Shown: positions 1 through 7,757 of the stretch, one piece after another
Layout of the letters: each line of letters begins with the position of its first letter
Position numbering within the stretch: position 1 is the first letter of the stretch
DNA from: Cellvibrionaceae bacterium
GTDB taxonomy: Bacteria > Pseudomonadota > Gammaproteobacteria > Pseudomonadales > Cellvibrionaceae
Assembly: GCA_021151695.1 (NCBI GenBank)
Contig: JAGKWU010000010.1
Span: 186,001-250,000, forward strand
Direction: 5' to 3'
Length of the DNA: 64,000 nucleotides
Position numbers and translations under genes: made by a program
Notes under the pieces: generated by a model
The model's database searches: none
Seen by the model: only the letters and a program-made list of their open reading frames with translations
Told to the model about the DNA's origin: nothing

Positions 1-37
1 CCGACACAGGCACGTGTTAACCACAGGAGAGCAATGC

Positions 38-1237
38 ATGAAGAAACTTACACTCCAGCCAACCTGCTTGGCGCTTATGGTGTTTGCTTTGGGAGTTTTG
101 CCCGCGCAGGCGAGTGATTTAAAATTTTCGGGATTTCTGTCCATCGGCGGTGGTATGGTCGATGATGAAAAATCCCTGCCCTACGATGGCTACAGCGAGG
201 AAGATTTTAATTTCAATAACAATATTCTCGGCTTGCAAGTCACAGGTCCTGTTGCCGAAAAACTTACAGCCACGGCGCAGTTTATTGCGCGCAGCGGAGA
301 CGATTACAAGGTGGCATCCGAGTGGGCCTATGTCTCATACCAGGCAACATCTTCCACCAAAGTTCGCGCAGGGCGTTTGCGCACACCTTTCTACATGTAT
401 TCCGATTTTCTCGATGTGGGCTATGCCTATTCCTGGATTACTCCGCCGCGCGAAGTTTATTATTTGCCGTTCAATAATGTGGATGGTATTGATTTTTATA
501 CAACGGGTTCATGGGGTGGTTTGGATACCAGCTTGCAGGGTTACTTTGGTAGCTTTACCGATGAGTTGGATTTCAGCGGGCAGGTTCTCTCAGCGAAAAC
601 CCGCAATCAAATCGGTGTTGCCGGCACCATAGGAAAAGATTGGTGGACCTTGCGCGCCGCTTATCATGAAGCTGAGTTAACGATTGATTTTAGCCAGGTC
701 CCTATTGGCCCAACGGCGACAGTGGGTTCTTTTTCAAATATATTGCGCAGCTTTAATTTTGCTAAAAATGCCGACGATATTTTGACTGAAAAAGACGATG
801 CCAGCTTTGCCGAGTTGGGCCTTAACATAGACACAGGCAGATTTGTCGCCGCCGCAGAATATGTAGAGTTCCAGCCAAAAGGCTCTTTCCTGTCAAAAAA
901 TATTCGTGAATATGTCATGTTGGGGGTGCGAACAGGAGACTGGTTATTCCATGTGACGGGTTCACAATCCAAAGACGAAGCATCCCATCCTGAAAGTGGT
1001 ATCCCCGCAAATGTGGCTTTGCCCGTCGTGGGCAGCACCAATTTTTTAATAGCAAATCTGAAAGCACTCGCAGCGTCGCAAGTCGTAGATAGGGACGTTT
1101 TAACCTTGGGTATTCGCTGGGACTTTACCAGCTCTGCTGCACTTAAACTCCAATATGATGATGTGGATGACACTCAACCGGGTGGCGCAGATCGCAAACA
1201 AAAAGTGCTCTCTGTTGCGCTGCAAACCGTATTTTAG
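38..1237 (+). CDS. Outer-membrane beta-barrel porin-like protein
   Basis: This 399-residue protein has a signal peptide (MKK start, hydrophobic stretch, likely cleavage after AQA near residue 25). The mature part alternates polar and aromatic residues as in a beta-barrel and ends in Phe (VALQTVF), the usual C-terminal signature for BAM-dependent outer-membrane insertion. I place the start at ATG 38 because AGGAGA lies 7 bases upstream and the signal peptide begins there; an in-frame GTG at 14 would add a non-signal extension. It is probably a porin of unknown selectivity. The next gene, 11 bases on, encodes a phosphate-binding-like periplasmic protein, so an anion-related role is possible but not shown. 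Confidence 0.7.
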   Translation: MKKLTLQPTCLALMVFALGVLPAQASDLKFSGFLSIGGGMVDDEKSLPYDGYSEEDFNFNNNILGLQVTGPVAEKLTATAQFIARSGDDYKVASEWAYVSYQATSSTKVRAGRLRTPFYMYSDFLDVGYAYSWITPPREVYYLPFNNVDGIDFYTTGSWGGLDTSLQGYFGSFTDELDFSGQVLSAKTRNQIGVAGTIGKDWWTLRAAYHEAELTIDFSQVPIGPTATVGSFSNILRSFNFAKNADDILTEKDDASFAELGLNIDTGRFVAAAEYVEFQPKGSFLSKNIREYVMLGVRTGDWLFHVTGSQSKDEASHPESGIPANVALPVVGSTNFLIANLKALAASQVVDRDVLTLGIRWDFTSSAALKLQYDDVDDTQPGGADRKQKVLSVALQTVF

Positions 1238-1248
1238 GAGGCGCCACT

Positions 1249-1671
1249 ATGAAAATATTACTGAGAATATTTATTGCGGCGGGGTTTTGTTCCGGGTTGG
1301 TTGCTTACGCGGAAGTGGCGGTGATAGTACATCCTTCGGTGGTAGTGGCCAGTATGGCGGAAGACGACGTGTCACGTATTTTCCTTGGCAAGAGTAATAG
1401 CTTTCCCGGCGGTGGTGCAGCGGTGCCTGTCAATCAGGATGAAAGCTCAGCTACCCGCGCTAAATTTAATGAAGCTGTGTGTAAAAAAAATGCGAGCCAA
1501 TACAAAGCCTATTGGTCGCAACTGGTTTTTACGGGTAAAGGGACATTGCCGAAAGAGGCCGCTAATGACGCTGCGGTAAAAGCCCTGGTGGCTGCTAACC
1601 CCACGATGATTGGCTATGTGGATAGCAGTGCAGTGGATAGCAGCGTGAAGGTGGTTTACAAGGTGCCTTAA
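1249..1671 (+). CDS. Short periplasmic PstS-like (phosphate ABC transporter substrate-binding family) protein
   Basis: This 140-residue protein has an N-terminal signal peptide (cleavage near residue 21, after AYA). The mature part resembles the PBP-like domain of phosphate-binding proteins: a VIVHPS start, FLGKSNSFPGG, a Glu-Ser-Ser-Ala-Thr-Arg segment, and a typical YWSQLVFTGKGTLPK stretch. At this length it is less than half of a full PstS, so it is the short stand-alone form and not a transporter component with two lobes. No pst permease or ATPase genes are nearby. It follows the porin by 11 bases and carries a GGAGG ribosome-binding site, so the two are probably cotranscribed. Its role is unknown; a periplasmic anion sensor or binding partner of the porin is possible. 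Confidence 0.7.
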   Translation: MKILLRIFIAAGFCSGLVAYAEVAVIVHPSVVVASMAEDDVSRIFLGKSNSFPGGGAAVPVNQDESSATRAKFNEAVCKKNASQYKAYWSQLVFTGKGTLPKEAANDAAVKALVAANPTMIGYVDSSAVDSSVKVVYKVP

Positions 1672-1740
1672 ATAAAATCACATTAAATGAAAAGCACGTT
1701 AAATAGATGACATTTCAAATAATGTAACGCGCCAAACAAA

Positions 1741-1773
1741 AATCCCCACAGTTGTCGCTGCGGGGATTTTTTT
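1741..1773. terminator. Bidirectional rho-independent terminator
   Basis: AATCCCC and GGGGATT arms with an inner CAG/CTG pair and a 6-base loop, followed by a T-tract on the plus strand and preceded by an A-rich run. It sits between the convergent PstS-like and ThuA genes and can serve both. Confidence 0.85.
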
Positions 1774-1774
1774 A

Positions 1775-2548
1775 TTATTTATTATGTAAGCCTTTACCTG
1801 TCGCGGCCCAGTAGATGCCACCGTACACATGTTCTAAAAATAAAGGATCACTATAATCTGCTGCCATATGGCCCAAGGCTGTGTAAAAAGCGCGACCACC
1901 GTCGTAGTTGTGGTACCAGGCGATGGGGTGGAACTTGCCCATGCCAGCGCCTTTCTTGGTGCCCCAATCGGTGACAGGGTCATAAGTTTTTTCATCTACC
2001 GCCAAAATATAATTCAGGCCTTTGATATTTTCGGGGCCGAACTCATACCATTCTTCAGTCCACAATAATTTATCGGGCATGCGCTCAAGACCGGGGAATT
2101 TGCGATCAATAACTTGCAGTTCAGCAGTTTGATTGGCGGGATGTATATGAAAACTGCGGCCCACTAATTCGGTGTACCATTTCCAATCGTACTCCGTATC
2201 AGATGCGCTGTGGATGCCAGCAAAACCTTTGCCGGATTTTATAAAGCGTTCCATAGCGGCTTGCTGTTCGGGGTTGAGTATGTCGCCGGTAGTAGAGAGG
2301 AACACAATGGCCTGATATTTTTTCAGGTTTTCATCGTTGAAGACTTTCGGGTCTTCTTCCCAATCCATTTTAAAAAAATGTTTGTCAGCCATCTGGCGCA
2401 TTGCCGCCACACCCTCAAGCTGGGATTGGTGATGCCAGCCTTGGGTCATGGTGAAGAGCAGAACATTAAATTGCTCGGCCAGACTGCTGGCACTTGTCAG
2501 TAATAATCCGGCACAGAGCGCGGTGTGGGAGAGTATTTTTTTTAACAT
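1775..2548 (-). CDS. Secreted ThuA-domain protein
   Basis: This 257-residue protein has a signal peptide (MLKKILSHTALCAGLLL, cleavage near residue 24) and a single ThuA domain. Family features visible are FNVLLFTMTQGWHHQS at the start, the YQAIVFLSTTGDILN strand, GKGFAGIHSASDTEYDW, a conserved GRSFHIHP segment, and a C-terminal ALGHMAADYSDP. ThuA is a class I glutamine-amidotransferase-like fold. Members occur in trehalose and other sugar utilisation loci, and most have no defined reaction. There is no sugar transporter nearby and the gene stands alone, convergent to the PstS-like gene across a terminator. The function is unknown beyond a probable periplasmic role in carbohydrate metabolism. 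Confidence 0.85.
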   Translation of the reverse strand: MLKKILSHTALCAGLLLTSASSLAEQFNVLLFTMTQGWHHQSQLEGVAAMRQMADKHFFKMDWEEDPKVFNDENLKKYQAIVFLSTTGDILNPEQQAAMERFIKSGKGFAGIHSASDTEYDWKWYTELVGRSFHIHPANQTAELQVIDRKFPGLERMPDKLLWTEEWYEFGPENIKGLNYILAVDEKTYDPVTDWGTKKGAGMGKFHPIAWYHNYDGGRAFYTALGHMAADYSDPLFLEHVYGGIYWAATGKGLHNK

Positions 2549-2710
2549 TGTCGCCTCGCTGTTGTTATGGGAGATAGCAGCGCAAGCCTAGCGCAACTCC
2601 GGCGAGGGCAGGAATAATTTTTGTAAAGCCACAACTATCTCGTTATGCCAAGACAGTATGTAAAGGGAAATGTGAACGATGGAAAAAGCGGAGGGAATCT
2701 ATCTGGGGTA

Positions 2711-2736
2711 AGTGACGAGCCTGATGGCTCGTCACT
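2711..2736. terminator. Stem-loop downstream of the 2745-3182 gene
   Basis: A perfect 11-bp stem (AGTGACGAGCC / GGCTCGTCACT) with a TGAT loop, just past the stop of the minus-strand gene. There is no clear T-tract on either side, so it could be an intrinsic terminator without a U-run, or an RNA-stabilising hairpin. Confidence 0.5.
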
Positions 2737-2744
2737 CCGGGGTA

Positions 2745-3182
2745 TTACTCTATAACAACCAGGTCGCCGGAAATCGAAACACCGGATTTCAACATGCCGG
2801 CTTCGCACACATAAATTTCCTTGCTGCTGCTAGCTTTGCCTTTGGCATTGGTCTTGATGTTAATCACCGCGTTAGCACCGTCTTTTTTTGCCGCTTCGCG
2901 TAGATCTTTCAGTGCCGATACCAGTGCCGCGTGGCAGCCATTGATTTGAGATTTCAGGGATACATTCACCTGGCGGTTGAAAGTGTATTCGCCAATGGTT
3001 TTGGTCACAGTCCCCGTTGGCGCAGCATCACCAAAATAAAACTTCACATCATCGGGCAGATTCAGCTTGGCTTCGTCAGAGGCCATTGCGTCCTGTAGGG
3101 ATATGTTTTTCAAATCGGCCGCTTCAGCTTGTACAGCCAATATGCACAGGGTTGAGATAAAACCTATTACAAACTTTTTCAT
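2745..3182 (-). CDS. Small periplasmic protein of the family often mislabelled as excinuclease ATPase subunit
   Basis: This 145-residue protein has a clear signal peptide (MKKFVIGFISTLCILAVQAEA). The mature part includes VKFYFGDA, a central region with Cys and ALKDLREAAKKDGANAVINI, and a C-terminal YVCEAGMLKSGVSISGDL. That layout matches a small secreted family found in Pseudomonas and relatives that databases often call excinuclease ATPase subunit, although it has no nucleotide-binding motif. I use the internal ATG at 3182 because AAGGAGA lies just upstream and the signal peptide begins there; the 15 codons before it look untranslated. The two Cys may form a disulfide. Function unknown. Confidence 0.7.
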   Translation of the reverse strand: MKKFVIGFISTLCILAVQAEAADLKNISLQDAMASDEAKLNLPDDVKFYFGDAAPTGTVTKTIGEYTFNRQVNVSLKSQINGCHAALVSALKDLREAAKKDGANAVINIKTNAKGKASSSKEIYVCEAGMLKSGVSISGDLVVIE

Positions 3183-3257
3183 CAGTGTCTCCTTAAAGAG
3201 TAGGAATATATCGGGTTTGGCGATCAATTTTCTGCCTGTTTAAAAGAACGCCTAAGC

Positions 3258-5597
3258 TTACTTCTTCTTCATCGCCTGCTGCAACAAAGCGCCCAGGCTG
3301 CCAGTGGAGGCGGGGGCAGGGTTGTTGCGTTGGGCGTTGCGCTGTTGGTTTTGCGATTGCGGGCGTTCGCCACCGCGTTTGCCTTCCACTTTTTCACCGG
3401 GGGTGTCGTCCAGGCGCAGCGACAAGGCGATGCGCTTGCGCGGTACGTCTACTTCCATCACCTTGGCTTTCACAATATCACCGGCTTTTACCGCTTCGCG
3501 CGGATCTTTTACAAAGGTGTGAGAGAGCGCGGAGATATGTACCAAGCCATCCTGATGCACACCTATATCCACGAAAGCACCAAAGGCGGTTACGTTGGTC
3601 ACGGTGCCTTCGAGGATCATGCCTGGTACCAGGTCGGTGATTTCTTCTACGCCTTCCTGGAATTGCGCTGTTTTAAACTCTGGGCGCGGGTCGCGGCCGG
3701 GTTTATCCAGTTCTTTGATAATGTCGGTCACAGTGGGCACACCGAATTTTTCATTGGTGTAATCAGCAGCTTTCAAACCGCGCAAGAAGGAGGAATCGCC
3801 GATCAGGCCTTTAATATCGCGCGCGTTTTTCTCGGCGATGCTTTCCACTACTGAATAGGATTCAGGGTGCACAGCAGATGAGTCCAGCGGGTTGTCGCCA
3901 CCGGCAACGCGCAAGAAGCCCGCGGCTTGTTCAAAGGTTTTTTCGCCAAAGCGTGGGACTTTTTTCAGCGCGGCACGGGATTTGAAAATGCCATTGGCGT
4001 TGCGGAATTCCACAATGTTGTTGGCGAGAGTGGTGTTCAAACCTGATACGCGCGCCAGCAGTGCAGCAGAGGCCGTGTTCACTTCCACACCCACGGCGTT
4101 CACGCAGTCTTCCACTACCGCTTCCAGCGAGCGAGCCAGTTGCGATTGGGAAACGTCGTGTTGGTATTGGCCTACACCGATGGATTTGGGATCAATTTTT
4201 ACCAATTCGGCGAGTGGATCTTGCAAGCGGCGAGCGATGGAAATAGCACCGCGAATAGTCACGTCCAGATCGGGGAATTCTTTCGCCGCGTATTCGGATG
4301 CTGAGTAAACCGATGCACCGGCTTCACTCACCACAACAGCGGTGGCCTGAATATCTTTGTGATGCTTCAGTACATCTTTGGCAAATTTTTCGGTTTCGCG
4401 CGATGCTGTGCCGTTGCCAATCGCAATCAAACCCACATTATGTTTTTTGCATAAAGCCACCAGCATGGCTTCGGATTCAGCAATTTTATTCAGCGGTGGC
4501 GTGGGGTACATAACGCCGTGGTCGAGCACTTTACCGGTGGCATCCACTACCGCGACTTTTACACCGGTACGCATGCCGGGGTCCAGGCCGATGGTGGCTT
4601 TTTGGCCGGCAGGTGCAGCCAACAGCAAATCCTTGAGGTTAGAGGCGAAAACTTTGATTGCGCCGTCTTCCGCTTTTTCGCGCAACTCGCTGAGCAAATC
4701 GGTTTCCAAATGTGTGAGCAGTTTTACTCGCCAGGTCCAACGAACTACTTCTGCCAACCAACCATCGGCGGCACGGCCCTGGTCTTTGATTTGCCAGTGT
4801 TCGGCAATCATGGTTTCGCAAGGATGGCCCGCGCCTGGTTGCTCGTCGCCCACTTTAATGGCGATAGTGAGCGCGCCTTCATTGCGGCCGCGGAACATCG
4901 CCAGTGCACGGTGTGAGGGAACAGATTTAAGCGCTTCGTCGTGCTCAAAATAATCGCGGAATTTTTGCACTTCTTGTGATGTGTCTGTCTCTTTGCCCGC
5001 AACTACGCGTGCACTCAATGTGCCTTCAGCGGTGAGGAAGTTGCGCAAGCGGCCCAGCAGTTCGGCATCTTCACTGAATTTTTCCATGAGGATATATTTC
5101 GCACCGTCGAGGGCGGATTTCACATCGTTGATGTTGTGCTCGGCGTTGAAGTATTTGGCGGCTTCCACGTCGGGTGCGAGGGTTGGGTCGGCCAACAGGC
5201 TTTCGGCCAGTGGCTCAAGGCCGGCCTCTTTGGCGATCTGGCCTTTGGTGCGACGCTTGGGTTTGTAGGGCAGGTAGAGGTCTTCCAGGCGGTTTTTGGT
5301 ATCAGCCAGGTTGATGTCGCGCTCCAGCTCGGGGGTGAGCTTGTCCTGTTCGGCGATGGATTTGATGATAGCGGCGCGGCGGTCTTCCAGTTCGCGCAGG
5401 TAGCGCAGGCGCTCTTCCAGGGTACGCATCTGGCTGTCGTCCAGTCCGCCGGTGACCTCTTTGCGGTAGCGCGAGATAAAGGGCACTGTGGCGCCTTCAT
5501 CCAGCAGGGCCACGGCGGCACCTACTTGCTGTTGGTTTACGTTAAGTTCGTCGGCGATGCGTTGAAAAATACTGGGCAAACTGGCAAGGCTGGTCAT
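3258..5597 (-). CDS. tex: Tex family transcription accessory / RNA-binding protein
   Basis: This 779-residue protein is full length for Tex. It has the N-terminal helical region beginning with FQRIADELNVNQQQVGAAVALLDEGATVPFISRYRKE (read in pieces), the YqgF-like domain with GLDPGMRTGVKVAVVD near residues 337-352, helix-hairpin-helix repeats (VGVEVNTASAALLARVSGL, then FKSRAALKKVPRFGEKTFEQ), and a C-terminal S1 RNA-binding domain near residues 655-727 (GTVTNVTAFGAFVDIGVHQDG). A basic Gln/Asn-rich tail follows. Tex binds nucleic acid and RNA polymerase and affects transcription and, in pathogens, toxin expression. It is cytoplasmic. The gene stands alone with no evident operon partner. Confidence 0.96.
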   Translation of the reverse strand: MTSLASLPSIFQRIADELNVNQQQVGAAVALLDEGATVPFISRYRKEVTGGLDDSQMRTLEERLRYLRELEDRRAAIIKSIAEQDKLTPELERDINLADTKNRLEDLYLPYKPKRRTKGQIAKEAGLEPLAESLLADPTLAPDVEAAKYFNAEHNINDVKSALDGAKYILMEKFSEDAELLGRLRNFLTAEGTLSARVVAGKETDTSQEVQKFRDYFEHDEALKSVPSHRALAMFRGRNEGALTIAIKVGDEQPGAGHPCETMIAEHWQIKDQGRAADGWLAEVVRWTWRVKLLTHLETDLLSELREKAEDGAIKVFASNLKDLLLAAPAGQKATIGLDPGMRTGVKVAVVDATGKVLDHGVMYPTPPLNKIAESEAMLVALCKKHNVGLIAIGNGTASRETEKFAKDVLKHHKDIQATAVVVSEAGASVYSASEYAAKEFPDLDVTIRGAISIARRLQDPLAELVKIDPKSIGVGQYQHDVSQSQLARSLEAVVEDCVNAVGVEVNTASAALLARVSGLNTTLANNIVEFRNANGIFKSRAALKKVPRFGEKTFEQAAGFLRVAGGDNPLDSSAVHPESYSVVESIAEKNARDIKGLIGDSSFLRGLKAADYTNEKFGVPTVTDIIKELDKPGRDPRPEFKTAQFQEGVEEITDLVPGMILEGTVTNVTAFGAFVDIGVHQDGLVHISALSHTFVKDPREAVKAGDIVKAKVMEVDVPRKRIALSLRLDDTPGEKVEGKRGGERPQSQNQQRNAQRNNPAPASTGSLGALLQQAMKKK

Positions 5598-5864
5598 AAG
5601 CGGAAACTCGCGTGGGGGCTAGAAAACAACATAAATAGGAAAGACAGCGAAACAAGAGCGCCATTATCCCCAAATAAACCCGCCCTGCCAGACTTGCTTT
5701 ACACAGGGTTTTGTGGCGGTTCACAGTTCGGCAGGCGGTTTGGTTAATTTGAATGGCGGTTTGGTTAAAAAGCGGTCATTGCAAAAATCCTGCAGGTTGC
5801 TGAATCCAAATCAGTCGCTACCTGTGTCTCAGGAATAACTCTGGACTTTACACAGGATACTTTC

Positions 5865-6638
5865 ATGAAAACTCACCTCGTTACTGTATTGGCTATTTGC
5901 GCGTCATTGACCAGCCTGGAGGCTGCAGCCAAACCTGTGGCCCGTGCCTATGAAATCAACAATATCACTGAGGTGGTCGTTGGAAATGCCAGCCATCTGC
6001 AAATAGTGCAGGGCAATAGTGATAGCCTTCGGGTAGAAGGCGAGCCGGAAGTGATGGAGCGTGTAAAAGTGGATCAGGATGGCCAACGTTTGACGTTGAC
6101 GGTCAGGAACAAACAGAACAGAGATTTTGGCCTGTCTTCGCTGTTCAATCACGACACTGTCACTTTTTATCTACAACTTAAAAACCTGGATTCACTGGAT
6201 GTGGGTGGTGCTTCCCAAGGGGTGATTAACAAATGGGCAGGAAAATCGCTCAAGGTTCATGCCGGCGGCGCGAGTAGTCTGGATTTGGCCAATCTTAAAC
6301 TCGATGCATTGCAAGTGCATTTGGATGGCGCCAGCGATATGGATTTGCAGGGTGCATCGACAAGCACTGCGGAAATTCATCTTTCCGGCGCCTCTGGTGC
6401 CAAAGCCACTGGCCAGAGCCAGTTTTTAAAGGTGGACGCCAGCGGCGCCAGCAATTATCACGGCAAATCGCTGAAGGCCCTGCGAGCGGAACTGCAAGCG
6501 AGCGGGGCATCCGATATAGATGCGCATGTGACTGAGCAGCTTAAAGCGGAGGCCAGCGGTGCATCGGATATTAATTATCTGGGCGAACCCAAAGTACAAA
6601 TGAATAGCAGCGGTGCCAGTGATATTAAAGCGATTTAA
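5865..6638 (+). CDS. Secreted DUF2807 (head GIN domain) beta-helix protein, copy 1
   Basis: This 257-residue protein has a signal peptide (cleavage near residue 22) and a DUF2807 domain. The start has EINNITEVVVGNASHLQIVQGNSDSLRVEG. The C-terminal two thirds repeats short strands ending in S-G-A-S (about eight times: GGASS, DGASD, SGASG, SGASN, SGASD and so on), as expected for a right-handed parallel beta-helix. The family is labelled putative autotransporter adhesin, but there is no translocator barrel here, so it is likely periplasmic or surface-attached. A paralogue follows 83 bases downstream in the same orientation. An AGGA site lies upstream of ATG 5865. Function unknown. Confidence 0.8.
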   Translation: MKTHLVTVLAICASLTSLEAAAKPVARAYEINNITEVVVGNASHLQIVQGNSDSLRVEGEPEVMERVKVDQDGQRLTLTVRNKQNRDFGLSSLFNHDTVTFYLQLKNLDSLDVGGASQGVINKWAGKSLKVHAGGASSLDLANLKLDALQVHLDGASDMDLQGASTSTAEIHLSGASGAKATGQSQFLKVDASGASNYHGKSLKALRAELQASGASDIDAHVTEQLKAEASGASDINYLGEPKVQMNSSGASDIKAI

Positions 6639-6721
6639 TTTTTTCGGATGAATCCACCGTTAATGAGGACGCGTCTTAAGTTTCAGATTAGGCCGCTCAC
6701 ATTTTTAAACAGGAACAGCTT

Positions 6722-7522
6722 ATGAAAACTTCTTTTTTTGCGTTGCGCTTTTCACTCGGTGTCGCCGCTGCTTTTTTAGTGGCGCAGAGCGTACAGGCTG
6801 ATAATTGGATCGCTAAATCTTACGAGATTAAAGATGTTACAGAAGTGGTTGCCGGTGGCGGCTGCCAAATGGATATTATCCAGGGCAATAGTGACAGCCT
6901 GCGCATTGAAGGCAAGCCGGAGACGCTGGAGCGCATCAAAGTTGATCAGACTGGCCATAAGCTCACGCTGAGCATCAAAAACTTTAATGGCGGTTTTAAT
7001 CCTCTCAAATGGTTTGAAGGCCACAACGACGAATTCCATTATTTTTTACAATTGAAAAATCTTACCCAACTGGATTTGGCGGGCGCCTGTAATGCGCGTA
7101 TCGGCAATTGGACGGGAAAAAATATGGCAGTCTATTCAAGCGGGGCCAGCCGGACGGATTTTGGCTCGCTTGCGCTGGAAAATTTTTTAATCGAACAGAG
7201 TGGTGCCAGCAATAGCAGCTTCCAACAAATCTCCGTATCGCACTTGTCTTTTAATTTGTCTGGTGCAGCCAACGCGGAAGTTAAAGCGCCCGGCAAAGGC
7301 AGCTATCTAAAAGTTGAGGCGAGTGGTGCAAGTAATTATCGCGGTAAACCATTGCAGGTTGGCGAGGGTGATCTTAATGCGAGCGGGGCTTCCAATATCG
7401 ATGTCAATGCTACTGAAACGCTTAAAGCTGAAGCCAGCGGCGCTTCCAATATTCGCTATCTCGGTCAGCCAAAATTGCAAAGCAAAACCAGTGGCGCCAG
7501 TAATGTGAACGCGATTAATTAA
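6722..7522 (+). CDS. Secreted DUF2807 (head GIN domain) beta-helix protein, copy 2
   Basis: This 266-residue paralogue of the preceding gene has the same layout: a signal peptide (cleavage near residue 26), YEIKDVTEVVAGGGCQMDI followed by the shared QGNSDSLR(I/V)EG, then repeated SGAS-type turns to the C-terminus (SGASN, SGASR, SGAAN). It differs by two Cys residues (GGGCQM and LAGACNA) absent from copy 1, which may form a disulfide, and by a slightly longer middle (NGGFNPLKWFEG). The pair most likely arose by tandem duplication followed by divergence. A strong terminator follows, closing the two-gene unit. Function unknown. Confidence 0.8.
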   Translation: MKTSFFALRFSLGVAAAFLVAQSVQADNWIAKSYEIKDVTEVVAGGGCQMDIIQGNSDSLRIEGKPETLERIKVDQTGHKLTLSIKNFNGGFNPLKWFEGHNDEFHYFLQLKNLTQLDLAGACNARIGNWTGKNMAVYSSGASRTDFGSLALENFLIEQSGASNSSFQQISVSHLSFNLSGAANAEVKAPGKGSYLKVEASGASNYRGKPLQVGEGDLNASGASNIDVNATETLKAEASGASNIRYLGQPKLQSKTSGASNVNAIN

Positions 7523-7578
7523 GCCGAATAAATGATTTTTATGTGAATCCGTTTTACTCCATTTCACTTGCAGTTTTA

Positions 7579-7601
7579 GGGGGCTTATGCCCCCTTTTTT
7601 T
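7579..7601 (+). terminator. Rho-independent terminator after the DUF2807 pair
   Basis: GGGGGC / GCCCCC stem with a TTAT loop followed by a run of seven T. Confidence 0.9.
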
Positions 7602-7757
7602 ATTTTGCATGCACTTTTTCGGTGCCTTTTGGGTATTTCCTTTGCTCGGGCGCCTTGTCACTTTTTTAGGGGGGATTGCCTAGTATCATGGCGCCTCACC
7701 CGACCTGTGGCCGGGTGATGGAGACAACAATTTTAAATATCCCAAAAGGAAACATCG

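Noticed and set aside
2745..3182. Excinuclease ATPase subunit
   Set aside because: No nucleotide-binding motif; a small secreted protein of a mislabelled family.
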